DNA of 60,393 nucleotides from Candidatus Zhuqueibacterota bacterium (GTDB taxonomy: Bacteria; Zhuqueibacterota; Zhuqueibacteria; Zhuqueibacterales; Zhuqueibacteraceae), in contig JAKEEU010000461.1 of the NCBI GenBank assembly GCA_022616415.1, forward strand, positions 1 to 60,393, given 5' to 3'. Position numbers and translations under genes: made by a program. This document shows, piece by piece, positions 42,703 through 51,793 of the stretch (position 1 is its first letter; each line of letters begins with the position of its first letter). The notes below the pieces were generated by a model that was given only the letters and a program-made list of their open reading frames with translations, was not told the origin of the DNA and did no database searches.

Positions 42703-44766
42703 ATGCGTCGCATTCTGAAGTTGCTTTATTTGCTCAGTCTCGGAATGAGCACAAACATTTGGGCCGCCGGTGACCAAGACGCCCATCCCTTCTCCGTCCA
42801 CGACATGCTGGCGATGGATCGCATTTCCGAGCCGCAGGTTTCGCCGGACGGCAAGCGGGTGGTGTTCACCTTGCGCAAAACCGATTTGGCCGCTAACCGT
42901 GGCCGTACCGATCTGTGGCTGGTTGGAACCGACGGCGCCGGATTGAGGCAATTGACCTCGCATCCGAGCGGCGATTCCAGTCCGCAATGGGCGCCGGACG
43001 GCAAAAGCATCTATTTTCTCTCCACCCGCTCCGGCTCTTCGCAGGTGTGGCGCCTTCCGGTTGACGGCGGCGAAGCCGAGCAGAAAACCACTTTGCCTTT
43101 GGATGTCGGCGGTTTTTTGTTGTCGCCCGACGGTGCGCGTTTGGCGCTAGTCATGGAAGTTTTTCCGAATTGTGAAACCATCGCCTGCACCAAAAGCAAG
43201 CTCGATGAAATGGAAAGTCGCAAAGCCAGCGGGCGCATTTATGACAAGCTCTTCATCCGCCATTGGGACACCTGGAAAGACGGCCGGCGCTCCCACGTGT
43301 TCGTCATGCCAACCAGCGGCGGCGAGCCAATCGATTTGATGAAAGGCATGGACGCGGATTCTCCCTCCAAACCATTCGGCGGCATCGAAGAGATCGCGTT
43401 TACGCCGGATAGCAAAGCCATTGTGTTTGCCGCGCGCCTGGCTGGCCGCGAAGAAGCGTGGTCAACCAATTTCGATCTTTATCTCGCGCTGGTAGACGGT
43501 GCCACTACGCCTAAGAATATCACCGAGAGCAACAAAGCCTGGGATACACAACCGGTTTTTTCGCCCGATGGTAAAACCCTCGCGTATCTCGCCATGTCGC
43601 GCCCCGGCTACGAGTCCGACCGCTTTCGCATCGCGCTCCGTTCATGGCCAGATGGCAAAGAACGCGTGTTGACCGAAGCGTGGGATCGCTCGCCCGGCGG
43701 CATCATCTGGTCGGCAGATGGCAAAACAATTTACACCACCGCCGGCAATTTGGGACAAACTTCGTTGTTCGCCATCGAAACCGCCACCGGTAAAGTGCGC
43801 ACGGTGGTAAAAGACGGCCATGTGCGTACGGTCGCGCTGGCGGGCGCGCGCTTGCTTTTCGGCATGGACCACCATCGTTCGCCGGTGGAGTTGTATTCGG
43901 CGTTGCCGAGCGGCAGCGACATGCGGCAAATCACGCGCATCAATGCCGACAAGCTCGCGAAAGTGCGCATGGGCGAACCCGAGCAATTTACTTTCAAAGG
44001 TTGGAACGACGACACCGTTTACGCCTACGTCGTCAAGCCGGTGGATTTCGATCCCAACAAAAAATATCCGGTGGCGTTTCTCATTCACGGCGGGCCGCAA
44101 GGCTCGTTCGGCAATGATTTCCATTATCGCTGGAATCCGCAAGCTTATGCCGGCGCCGGCTACGCTGCGGCGATGGTGGACTTTCACGGCTCCACCGGTT
44201 ACGGCCAGGCATTCTGCGACGCCATTCGCGGCGATTGGGGCGGCAAGCCGCTCGAAGATTTGCTGAAAGGCCTCGCCGCGGCGCTCGCAAAGTATCCGTG
44301 GATGGACGGCAACCGCGTCGGCGCCTTGGGCGCTTCGTATGGCGGCTACATGATCAATTGGATCGCCGGCAACTGGCCGGACCGCTTCCGCTGCTTGGTG
44401 AATCACGACGGCAATCTCGACGAACGCTTGGCGTATTTCGACACTGAAGAGCTGTGGTTTCCGGAATGGGATCATCAAGGCAACCCGTGGGATAATCCGG
44501 AGAACTACGAAAAGCACAACCCCATCAATCATGTGAAGAATTGGAAAACGCCGATGCTGGTCATTCACGGCGCGTTGGATTATCGCGTCGTGGATACGCA
44601 AGGCATTTCCACCTTCACCGCGCTGCAGCGCCGCGGCATTCCGAGCAAGTTTCTTTATTTTCCCGATGAGAATCATTGGGTGCTCAAGCCCCATAACAGT
44701 ATTTTGTGGCACGAGACCGTGATCGGCTGGTTGGATCAATGGGTGAAAGAGGAAGGAACGAATTAG
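42703..44766 (+). CDS. S9 family serine peptidase (dipeptidyl/acylaminoacyl peptidase-like)
   Basis: 687 residues with an ideal AAGGAGG ribosome site. The signal peptide (LLYLLSLGMSTNIWA) is followed by a WD40-like propeller (QVSPDGKRVVF, QWAPDGKSIYF, VFSPDGKTLAYL repeats, residues about 40-420) and the hydrolase domain: PVAFLIHGGPQGSFGNDF, GALGASYGGYMINW (Ser545), VIHGALDYRV (Asp626) and PDENHWVLKP (His658). It is an exported peptidase that trims small peptides, like DPP-IV/AAP-type enzymes. It shares the family but not the extra glycosidase domain with the gene at 30690-33803. It is monocistronic. Confidence 0.94.
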   Translation: MRRILKLLYLLSLGMSTNIWAAGDQDAHPFSVHDMLAMDRISEPQVSPDGKRVVFTLRKTDLAANRGRTDLWLVGTDGAGLRQLTSHPSGDSSPQWAPDGKSIYFLSTRSGSSQVWRLPVDGGEAEQKTTLPLDVGGFLLSPDGARLALVMEVFPNCETIACTKSKLDEMESRKASGRIYDKLFIRHWDTWKDGRRSHVFVMPTSGGEPIDLMKGMDADSPSKPFGGIEEIAFTPDSKAIVFAARLAGREEAWSTNFDLYLALVDGATTPKNITESNKAWDTQPVFSPDGKTLAYLAMSRPGYESDRFRIALRSWPDGKERVLTEAWDRSPGGIIWSADGKTIYTTAGNLGQTSLFAIETATGKVRTVVKDGHVRTVALAGARLLFGMDHHRSPVELYSALPSGSDMRQITRINADKLAKVRMGEPEQFTFKGWNDDTVYAYVVKPVDFDPNKKYPVAFLIHGGPQGSFGNDFHYRWNPQAYAGAGYAAAMVDFHGSTGYGQAFCDAIRGDWGGKPLEDLLKGLAAALAKYPWMDGNRVGALGASYGGYMINWIAGNWPDRFRCLVNHDGNLDERLAYFDTEELWFPEWDHQGNPWDNPENYEKHNPINHVKNWKTPMLVIHGALDYRVVDTQGISTFTALQRRGIPSKFLYFPDENHWVLKPHNSILWHETVIGWLDQWVKEEGTN

Positions 44767-44912
44767 GAAAAAGCAAAAGGCAAAAAGCATGGCGTTGTGG
44801 TTTTTACTACCCCGATTTTGTTTTGAACTTCTTGCTTGACTCTGAGGCCGGACATGGTTATATTTTGATACGAGCTGTGGTTCAAAACTTTTCAAGTTGG
44901 ACTGGTTAAGTT

Positions 44913-45734
44913 ATGGCAACTACTCTTGCACGCGGGATTCGCCCGTTGGACGCTTACTCGGGCGAAAGCCCCTTTGAGGAAGAATATCTTCCTGATTCGG
45001 ATGGGAAACCCATGGCTGAAACCGATCGTCACCGCAAGGTTATGATTTCGTTGCTCTATGCCTTGGCAGAACGTTATCACGACCAGGCGCGGGTTTATGT
45101 CAGCGGCAATATCTTTGTTTACTATCTCGACGAGGCCGGCGTGAGGCAGAGCGTTTCGCCCGATATTCTCGTCGTGTTCGGCGTTGAGAAAAAAGATCGG
45201 CGCATTTACAAAGTCGACGAAGAAGGCAAGGGCCCGGATATTGTGATCGAGTTGACTTCCTCGAGCACCAAAGTGGAAGATCTCGTCGCCAAGCATTATA
45301 TCTACGCCAATATGGGTGTGCGGGAATATTTTCTCTTCGATCCTTACGGCGAAACCAAACACCCCATGTTGCGAGGCTTCCGTCTCGAGGGCGGCGAGTA
45401 TGTGCCGATGGTCGGCACAACGCGTTTGAGCAGCGAAGTGCTCGGGTTGGAATTGCGCGTGGAACAAGGCGAATTGCGCTTGTACGATATCGAGACCGGC
45501 GAGCGTTTGCGCACCCCCGAAGAGGCGGAGGCGGAACGCCGCGCTGAGAAAGCGGCTCGTCTGGCGGCGGAAGAAAAAGCTGCACAAGAAAAAGCGAAAG
45601 CAGCACAAGCGAAAGCACAGGCAGCACAAGCGGAAGCAAAGGCAGCGCAGGAACTGGCAGCGCGACAGGCGGCGGAAGCGGATTTAGCGCGTTTGCGAGA
45701 AGAATTGGCGGCGCTGCGAGGGAAGCAGCCGTAA
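44913..45734 (+). CDS. Uma2 family nuclease-fold protein with coiled-coil tail
   Basis: 273 residues. The Uma2 (DUF820) restriction-endonuclease-like fold is seen in TDRHRKVMISLLYALAERY, RQSVSPDILVVFGVEKKD with the metal Asp, and DIVIELTSSSTKVEDLVAKH with the Glu, then YANMGVREYFLFDPYG. Residues 205-273 are an Ala/Glu/Lys-rich coiled coil of repeated AAQ/AKA units, frequent in Uma2 proteins. Uma2 genes are abundant in cyanobacteria and filamentous bacteria; their role is unknown. It starts 146 bases after the peptidase gene. Confidence 0.9.
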   Translation: MATTLARGIRPLDAYSGESPFEEEYLPDSDGKPMAETDRHRKVMISLLYALAERYHDQARVYVSGNIFVYYLDEAGVRQSVSPDILVVFGVEKKDRRIYKVDEEGKGPDIVIELTSSSTKVEDLVAKHYIYANMGVREYFLFDPYGETKHPMLRGFRLEGGEYVPMVGTTRLSSEVLGLELRVEQGELRLYDIETGERLRTPEEAEAERRAEKAARLAAEEKAAQEKAKAAQAKAQAAQAEAKAAQELAARQAAEADLARLREELAALRGKQP

Positions 45735-45816
45735 ATCGTCCCACCCAATAACAAATTCCAAGCGCCATTTGCTCAACACCAAATAACAAATGGCGTTTTG
45801 ATTTTTTATTCTCAAT

Positions 45817-46749
45817 ATGACGCTGTATACGATTGAGCCGGAACGCAAAACCCTGCACGGCCACTTTTCTCGTGAGCTGCCGCCGGTTCTAACGATTGAC
45901 TCCGGTGACACCGTGTGCTTTCGCACGCTTGATGCCGGGTGGGGAATTGAACCGTTTGTCAAATTGCATCCGCCACGCCGCAAGTTTGAGCCGCGCATGA
46001 AAGGTCTGGACGGTGGTCATGCTCTTTGTGGACCAATCGCGATTCGCGACGCGCAACCCGGCAAGACGCTCGAAGTGCAAATTAATGAAATACGCCCCGG
46101 TGCGTGGGGATGGACAACCGCCGGAGGATGGCCGAGCAAAGTGAATCAGCGACTCGGCGTGGAGAAGGAGGCGATCTTGTTATCGTGGACGCTCGACGCC
46201 GAGCATAAGATCGGAACGAATCAGCACGGTCACACCATCGCGCTGCGGCCATTCATGGGTGTCATGGGCATGCCGCCGAATGAACCCGGTGTTCACTCCA
46301 CTATGCCGCCACGTCCCTGCGGTGGAAACATTGATTGCAAAGAGTTGGTGGCGGGAAGCACCCTGTACTTGCCCATACCTGTTCCGGAGGCGTTGTTCTC
46401 GGTTGGTGATGGCCATGCCGCACAAGGTGATGGCGAAGTTTGCAGCACCGGCATCGAGTGTCCGATGGAGCGAGTTGAGTTGACCTTTCATCTGCGCGAT
46501 GATTTGCATTTGACCACGCCCCGCGCCAACGCGCCGAGTGGGTGGATCACATTGGGTTTTCACCAAGACTTGCACGAAGCCACCATGATCGCATTGGAAG
46601 CGATGTTGAGTCTGCTCGGCGAATCGCATGGCATGTCGCGCCTTGAAGCGCTGGCGCTGGCGAGCCTCGTGGTTGATCTGCAAATTACCCAGATTGTCAA
46701 CGGCGTTTGTGGCGTGCATGTGGTGCTGCCGCACGGGGCGATTAAGTAA
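45817..46749 (+). CDS. Acetamidase/formamidase family amidase
   Basis: 310 residues. The family pattern is clear: PVLTIDSGDTVCFRTLDAGW, GHALCGPIAIRDAQPGKTLE, RPFMGVMGMPPNEPGVHSTM, RPCGGNIDCKELVAGSTLYL, PEALFSVGDGHAAQGDGEVC and ECPMERVELTFHLR. These are metal-dependent amidases that release ammonia from formamide or acetamide. Full length, no signal peptide, cytoplasmic. The start lies 82 bases after the Uma2 gene; no strong ribosome site is visible. Real substrates of many homologues are unknown. Confidence 0.92.
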   Translation: MTLYTIEPERKTLHGHFSRELPPVLTIDSGDTVCFRTLDAGWGIEPFVKLHPPRRKFEPRMKGLDGGHALCGPIAIRDAQPGKTLEVQINEIRPGAWGWTTAGGWPSKVNQRLGVEKEAILLSWTLDAEHKIGTNQHGHTIALRPFMGVMGMPPNEPGVHSTMPPRPCGGNIDCKELVAGSTLYLPIPVPEALFSVGDGHAAQGDGEVCSTGIECPMERVELTFHLRDDLHLTTPRANAPSGWITLGFHQDLHEATMIALEAMLSLLGESHGMSRLEALALASLVVDLQITQIVNGVCGVHVVLPHGAIK

Positions 46750-46860
46750 CCCCACTTGACCCCGGCGGGTTCATTTTACGACCGAATATGGACTGGCCAG
46801 ATTGATTATAACTAAGCCTTTGTGTAACAAAGGTTAGAAAAAAATTCTGAATTTTAAATC

Positions 46861-47052
46861 CCCAAGGATAGAAACAACGCAACGGATATAAAATTTTTTG
46901 TAGCTTAAGTCTTTTCTGAAAGACAAAACAATTTTGGGCAAGATTTTTAAAAAAAGCTTTATAAATTGTTTTGCCCTAAATGCTTTTTGCCTCTCAATAA
47001 GTATCCGAAGAATTACATTTTTCCATCCGTTGCGTTGTTTCTATCCGTTGGG
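46861..47052. repeat. CCAACGGAT hairpin family copy 4, long loop
   Basis: Left arm 46861-46887 and right arm 47025-47052 are complementary over 27-28 bases with one indel, around 137 nt. The arm contains two CAA(C)GGATA words with the spacer GAAACAACG. The stretch 46750-47404 holds no other recognised feature; the loop is A/T-rich. Confidence 0.82.
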
Positions 47053-47404
47053 AAATTTTATTTTTCATGCTGCCCGAAGGGCTTCAGTTTTCAGCTTGTC
47101 TGAAAATCTGGCGTAGAATTTTTTACAAAAAATTGTCTTGCTTTTTATGAGTATTTTCATTAAAATATCTCTATTATTTTCGCATTGATTGGTCAACGCG
47201 GAGAAGAGACCATTCCTTTGAAACGGATTTCCTCGATTTTTTGGATTGATTTTCGAGGGCTTGCTCAAATTTGAGCAAGCCTCAGATCTGCCCACCTCAA
47301 CAATTTATAATGGTTTTTGTTATCGTTGTAGGTTCTATCGGCTTTGAAGCATGTTATGGTTAAATTCCGATCATTTTAATTCCTAACCCAACAGGAGAAA
47401 GGCC

Positions 47405-48508
47405 ATGAAGAAGCCCTCATTTAGGTTGTGGTTTGTCGTCGTAGGAGTCATGTTGGTGTTGTCTGTCACCTACTGGGCAGGGTGTAGCAGGACCCCGAAT
47501 GAACCAACGACTCAAGAAACGGTTTTAAGCCCGACCAGCTCGCAAGCGCTCGCAGTGATGGCTGTGCAAGAACGCTATACGGACAATCTGCTGGCTCATC
47601 CCGAGGTGGTCGGGACGGCGACCGGACTCACTAAAGATGGCAAGGTTGCCATCTTGGTAATGACCAAATCTGACATGAGCACGAAAGCTGATGTCAAGAT
47701 TGAGTCGTTGCGAAAAGGTGTGGCGCCGGTGGCGATTCCGGCCGCTATTGAAGATTTGCCGGTGGTTGTCCTGGTCACCGGCGAAATCAAAGCGTTAAAA
47801 GGCGGCCCTCCAGGAGGTAGTTTTGATCCTACGGCCAGACATCGCCCGGCGCCAAATGGCGTTTCTTTAGGACATCCTGCCATCACGGCCGGCACCCTCG
47901 GCTGTCTGGTTACCAATGGCAGCATCATTTATATTTTAAGCAACAACCATGTTATGGCCAACTCGAACAATGCCAATATTGGTGATAACATTCTTCAGCC
48001 GGGGCCATTCGATGGAGGAGTAGATCCGGACGATAGGATCGCCGATCTCTCCGCTTTTGTGACCATCAAATTTGACGGCAGCGATAATTTCGTTGATGCG
48101 GCAATCGCAGATGTTGTCAATGACGCTGATGTGACCGGCGCGACTGACCCGAATGCCGGAAGTTATGGCCAGCCGAGATCGACCACGGTTAGCGCTTCGG
48201 TCAACATGAATGTGCAGAAATACGGCCGCACGACACAACATACCAATGGTAAAGTACAAGCCATCAACGCTACGGTAAATGTCAATTATGGCGAAGAAAG
48301 CGGCGTGGCCCGTTTTGTCAATCAGATTGTCATTGGCGGCGGCAATTTCAGCGCTGGCGGAGATTCCGGATCGCTGATCGTTGCACGAGGCGGGAGCAAC
48401 GATCGCAAACCCGTTGGGCTGCTCTTTGCCGGCAGCAGCAGCTCCACCATTGCCAACCCAATTAATGCAGTGTTGAGCGCATTTAGTGTTACGGTTGTTG
48501 GCGATTAA
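47405..48508 (+). CDS. Trypsin-like serine protease lipoprotein with N-terminal accessory domain
   Basis: 367 residues, ribosome site AGGAGAAAGG. The signal peptide ends in WAGC (lipidated Cys27). Residues 50-131 form a small domain (HPEVVGTATGLTKDGKVAIL to VVLVTGEIKAL) that recurs alone in the gene at 48648. Residues about 150-367 look like a chymotrypsin fold: IIYILSNNHVMA (His182), NFVDAAIADVV (Asp231) and FSAGGDSGSLIV (Ser321, classic GDSG). It would be a surface or periplasmic protease whose N-terminal domain may serve as propeptide. A tail of a close homologue survives at 58260-58370. A terminator hairpin follows at 48555. Confidence 0.85.
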   Translation: MKKPSFRLWFVVVGVMLVLSVTYWAGCSRTPNEPTTQETVLSPTSSQALAVMAVQERYTDNLLAHPEVVGTATGLTKDGKVAILVMTKSDMSTKADVKIESLRKGVAPVAIPAAIEDLPVVVLVTGEIKALKGGPPGGSFDPTARHRPAPNGVSLGHPAITAGTLGCLVTNGSIIYILSNNHVMANSNNANIGDNILQPGPFDGGVDPDDRIADLSAFVTIKFDGSDNFVDAAIADVVNDADVTGATDPNAGSYGQPRSTTVSASVNMNVQKYGRTTQHTNGKVQAINATVNVNYGEESGVARFVNQIVIGGGNFSAGGDSGSLIVARGGSNDRKPVGLLFAGSSSSTIANPINAVLSAFSVTVVGD

Positions 48509-48554
48509 TTGCAGTTTGGATTCACAGCCGAATCGAAGTTTTGATAAATGGAAG

Positions 48555-48588
48555 GAGCAGCTTAAACGACATGGTGATTAAGCTGCTC
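48555..48588 (+). terminator. Intrinsic terminator after the protease gene
   Basis: Perfect 11-bp stem GAGCAGCTTAA / TTAAGCTGCTC with a 12-nt loop, followed by TTTCATTTTGGGTTTTTG. Confidence 0.8.
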
Positions 48589-48647
48589 TTTCATTTTGGG
48601 TTTTTGTGGAAAAATCGCGTTTCATAGTTGTTCCCCAAATTACTTCA

Positions 48648-48998
48648 ATGAAAAACCTTATGTCTGCCCATCTCAAGATAAGAGGCTGTTTCATGGCCGC
48701 GCTTTTGATGGCGATTTCTGTGCTGGCTTGTTCACAAAAAGCCAGCCATCACCGCCAGGGAGATGAAGCCATGTCTGAAAGCTCAATCGAAGCGGTCTTG
48801 AAAAAACACACCGACGAATTGATGGCCATGTCCGGCGTGGTGGGAACCGCCCAAGGCCTCTGCGACGACAAACCTTGCATTAAAGTATACGTCGTCGCGT
48901 TGACGCCGGAGCTGGAGCAAAAGATTCCGAAAAATCTCGAAGGCTATACGGTGGATATTGAAGTCACCGGCGAGTTCCGCGCTTTGCCGAAGAGATGA
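48648..48998 (+). CDS. Lipoprotein consisting of the protease N-terminal domain alone
   Basis: 116 residues from the ATG at 48648 (MKNLMS). Lipobox SVLAC (Cys28). Residues 46-113 align with residues 50-131 of the upstream protease: a helix with HTDELM/YTDNLL, the strongly shared VVGTAQGL / VVGTATGL, a strand of alternating hydrophobics (IKVYVVAL), then P-x-x-LEGY-x-VDIEVTGEFRAL against LPVVVLVTGEIKAL. It is separated from the protease gene by a terminator, so it is probably expressed on its own. It could inhibit or chaperone the protease by mimicking its N-terminal domain; this is inference. No enzyme motif is visible. Confidence 0.75.
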   Translation: MKNLMSAHLKIRGCFMAALLMAISVLACSQKASHHRQGDEAMSESSIEAVLKKHTDELMAMSGVVGTAQGLCDDKPCIKVYVVALTPELEQKIPKNLEGYTVDIEVTGEFRALPKR

Positions 48999-49003
48999 GA
49001 TGC

Positions 49004-50539
49004 TTACCAGCTTAAGCCGCTTTCTTTAAAATACCGATGGAGATCTCGACGCGCCGCAAGATTGGTCGCCTCGGCCCATATATCAACGGGATTCAAATCG
49101 TCAGTCAAAACCGGGGCCTCACGGATGTCCGGTGTGAAACGACTATGCCAGGCAAGGTTTTGCAGGTAAGCCGGGCTTGTTACATAATTCAAGTCTGTGA
49201 TATCTCCTTCAATGAGACTCAAGTTAAGCGCACGATTTGAAGCCAGGATGATGATGTTGCCGATGGTTTCAGGCGACTGGTAGGTCGGCAGCGCCAGCAC
49301 GTGTGAGAAACTCTTTTTAAGCGTCGCCGCCAGCGAGCGCACCAGAATGTGATGCCAGCCCAGCGATTCGATATTGATTGCGAGAACGCCATCGGGCATG
49401 AGCCGCGATGCGATCAAGGCAAAAGCTTCGGCGGTCACTAAATGAAAGGGAATCGAGCTGCTGCCGAAGGCGTCCATCGCGATGATCTCATAATTTTTCT
49501 CATGCGTCAGCAGATATTGGCGGCCATCCATTTGAAAAATATTGCCTTCCGAAGATTCCAGCCCAAAATGATTTTGCGCCACTTCGATCACCACCGGATC
49601 GATTTCGACCGCATCCACTTTCCAGCCGTCCTTGGCAAAATTCTTGACCACTGATCCTCCTCCCAGCCCGACCAACAAAAGCTCCTCCGGTTTTTCAAAG
49701 AAGGATTTGGTCAAATCCATAACCGCGACATAGGGGAAATGCGACTGCCACGTTGACGGATCGACAATCGTGTGCGTCCCACCATCGATGAGCAAATATC
49801 TTCTGTTTTGCGTGTCCAGCACGCGTATTTCCGCATACGGACTTTGCTCGACAGCCAGCAAACCCTTCTCAGGAGCAGCATTATTTGATGGCAAGCTCCA
49901 AATGACGGCTACGATTAAGAATAAAATGCCAGTCACCCCAAAAGCCGCCAGTTTCGATTTTTTATCTGTAAAAAGTCCAATGGCCGCCGTGATCAACAGG
50001 AGGGCGCCGATGGCAAGCGTCAAGCGCTCCACGCCGACATTCGGTATGAGAAAAAAGCCGGTGAGCAGCGCTGAGACAACGCTGGCGACGGTTGAGATGG
50101 CGTAAAGATTTCCGGCGGTACGACCGACAACACTCAGACTCGCGGTTTTCAGCTTGATCGCATACGGGCTAACCATGCCGAGCAGCGTCAAAGGCGGCGC
50201 AAAAAGAACGAACGCTGCGGACAGAACAGCAAAGCGCAGACCCAAAGATTCCGTCAGCATAAGCAAGGGCTGCTTGATCCACGGAATTAACAGCAACCAG
50301 GCACCCGCTCCAGCGACGAGGATACAGAGCCGAGACAAGGTTGCATTTTTATCCGCCCAGCGCCCGCCAACTGCATATCCCAAACTCAGTGCGGCGAGAG
50401 TAACCGTAATCAGCGCCGACCACAAAAAGAGACTGACGCCATAAAACGGGCCGAGGATCCGTGTGCCCAAAATTTCAACGGCGAGCACGGCTGCGCCGGA
50501 GATGAAAACGACAACATATAAATACAGCTTCCTCATCAT
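49004..50539 (-). CDS. Fused membrane transporter-like / spermidine synthase-like protein
   Basis: 511 residues. Seven or so N-terminal helices (residues 1-220: LYLYVVVFISGAAVLAVEIL, LGTRILGPFYGVSLFLWSAL) are followed by a spermidine-synthase-type Rossmann domain: EELLLVGLGGGSVVKNFAKD (AdoMet-type glycine loop), VDAVEIDPVVIEVAQNHFGL, IFQMDGRQYLL and YEIIAMDAFGSSSIPFHL, which has the catalytic-site D-A-F/Y. Such fusions are widespread and their aminopropyl- or methyltransferase activity is mostly untested. The ATG at 50539 follows AAAGGAAAC. It converges with the lipoprotein gene (5-base gap). Confidence 0.9.
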   Translation of the reverse strand: MMRKLYLYVVVFISGAAVLAVEILGTRILGPFYGVSLFLWSALITVTLAALSLGYAVGGRWADKNATLSRLCILVAGAGAWLLLIPWIKQPLLMLTESLGLRFAVLSAAFVLFAPPLTLLGMVSPYAIKLKTASLSVVGRTAGNLYAISTVASVVSALLTGFFLIPNVGVERLTLAIGALLLITAAIGLFTDKKSKLAAFGVTGILFLIVAVIWSLPSNNAAPEKGLLAVEQSPYAEIRVLDTQNRRYLLIDGGTHTIVDPSTWQSHFPYVAVMDLTKSFFEKPEELLLVGLGGGSVVKNFAKDGWKVDAVEIDPVVIEVAQNHFGLESSEGNIFQMDGRQYLLTHEKNYEIIAMDAFGSSSIPFHLVTAEAFALIASRLMPDGVLAINIESLGWHHILVRSLAATLKKSFSHVLALPTYQSPETIGNIIILASNRALNLSLIEGDITDLNYVTSPAYLQNLAWHSRFTPDIREAPVLTDDLNPVDIWAEATNLAARRDLHRYFKESGLSW

Positions 50540-50660
50540 GACTGTTTCCTTTCTCGGAAAGATTCAATTTGTACAGTCATGAATGTATCATTTGACGGGA
50601 AAAGGTCAAGAAAATTTTCTTGTAGAATTATTGGATCATCTAAATTATGAAAAAGGTATT

Positions 50661-50703
50661 TGCTAAAAATGAACAGGGCCGAGGTTTCTTCCTCAGCCCT
50701 GTT
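50661..50703 (-). terminator. Intrinsic terminator after the matrixin-like protease gene
   Basis: Stem AACAGGGCTGAGG / CCTCGGCCCTGTT (one mismatch), 6-nt loop, followed on the minus strand by CATTTTTAGC. It lies 40 bases beyond the stop codon. Confidence 0.82.
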
Positions 50704-50743
50704 TGACTTTAGCCACTTAAGGTACTGAATGAATGGCCTAAGC

Positions 50744-51712
50744 CTAAGGATTAGGCCATGAGGAATAGTTTATACAATACGCCGCTTCGTCGGAGTCTAA
50801 TAGGGCCTGCCGGATTCCTGCATATCTAGGATTCATCACCGCATCTGGCGGCGGGCCGAAGTGACCTATTCCCAAGCTGTGGCCGTTCTCGTGCAACGCC
50901 ACGGTCTCCACATCGATCCCTGGCGGCGCAATATTGATACCCCACGGCCTATCGGCGCGATCATCACGCCGATCGCCGAATGTGTCGTTGTAGTACACTT
51001 CATTCAAGGCCGTGTCCAGATAGTTGTCACCATTGATATCGGAGGGAATAAAATTCCCTTGATCGTCAAAGGTTCCGAAAATGAAGGTTACTGAGAATGC
51101 CAGAATACCACGTCCACCGCCAGGACCGCCTACCGCCTCGAAGAAAGCTCTCGGCAGCCAGCCGGCGTTGACGATGTCGGCTAAGAACGGATCACCAAAA
51201 CGACCAAAGCCAAAGAAGGAGTCGAAGATGTCCGGATCCTGCCCCGGGTCTTGGCGCTTCACGATGTCCAACTTGTCCCCGCCCTCGCAAGTGACCTCAT
51301 TGTCCCATGTGACAAGCGCTCGATCAATAGCCGCTTCTGTCTGCACTGCGGTCAAACCGCTGGCTGTTCTACCATCGCTTTGATCAACCAAGTAGGTGAT
51401 GTTGTCGCCATCGGCATTCCGGCGGGGGTCATCGGGCACCCATCGGAACGGCTGCTGCAATATGCGGTTGTTTGGTCTACCTAAGCCAATGGTAAAGAGC
51501 TCGATCTCGTTGAGGAAGAGGTTCGAACCCATGGCAGCCAACTGTGCATTAATTTCGTCCATTTTAGCCAATATGGCCGGATCGCCCTCTTTAGCTAAAA
51601 CGGCTGGCTTTTGGGGCTGCGTTGACTCTGGAGACACAGGTTCTTTTTTGCCGCAGGCAAAAGCCAACAAGATAACCATAGCCAAAGATACGAAAAATAT
51701 GCTTCGCTTCAT
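50744..51712 (-). CDS. Matrixin-like (M10 family) zinc metalloprotease lipoprotein
   Basis: 322 residues. The signal peptide ends in LLAFAC (lipidated Cys20). The C-terminal half carries the metzincin zinc motif VALHENGHSLGIGHFG (His274, Glu275, His278, His284), followed by the Met-turn DAVMNPRY. Upstream, ITYLVDQSDGRTASGLTAVQ and AIDRALVTWDNEV are the first strands and helix of matrixin-like enzymes. It is an exported endopeptidase. The ATG at 51712 has AAGCAAGGAGG at good spacing, and lies 30 bases after the stop of a 16-residue leader frame with a perfect Shine-Dalgarno (51743-51793) inside the repeated leader element. Confidence 0.9.
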   Translation of the reverse strand: MKRSIFFVSLAMVILLAFACGKKEPVSPESTQPQKPAVLAKEGDPAILAKMDEINAQLAAMGSNLFLNEIELFTIGLGRPNNRILQQPFRWVPDDPRRNADGDNITYLVDQSDGRTASGLTAVQTEAAIDRALVTWDNEVTCEGGDKLDIVKRQDPGQDPDIFDSFFGFGRFGDPFLADIVNAGWLPRAFFEAVGGPGGGRGILAFSVTFIFGTFDDQGNFIPSDINGDNYLDTALNEVYYNDTFGDRRDDRADRPWGINIAPPGIDVETVALHENGHSLGIGHFGPPPDAVMNPRYAGIRQALLDSDEAAYCINYSSWPNP

Positions 51713-51742
51713 GGTACAATCCTCCTTGCTTGGGTAAATTGG

Positions 51743-51793
51743 TTATATGATCTGAATCGTGGGAAAACGAAGAATGGCAAATCTGCAGATCAC
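51743..51793 (-). CDS. Short leader frame before the matrixin gene
   Basis: GTG at 51793 begins VICRFAILRFPTIQII and stops 30 bases before the matrixin ATG. It follows AAAGGAGGTGA (51803-51813), an 11-base perfect anti-Shine-Dalgarno match, at 9 bases. The same leader (VICRFATLHF) is in frame with the gene at 55806-57881. The strong ribosome site argues that it is translated; the peptide itself may matter less than ribosome loading. Confidence 0.45.
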   Translation of the reverse strand: MICRFAILRFPTIQII

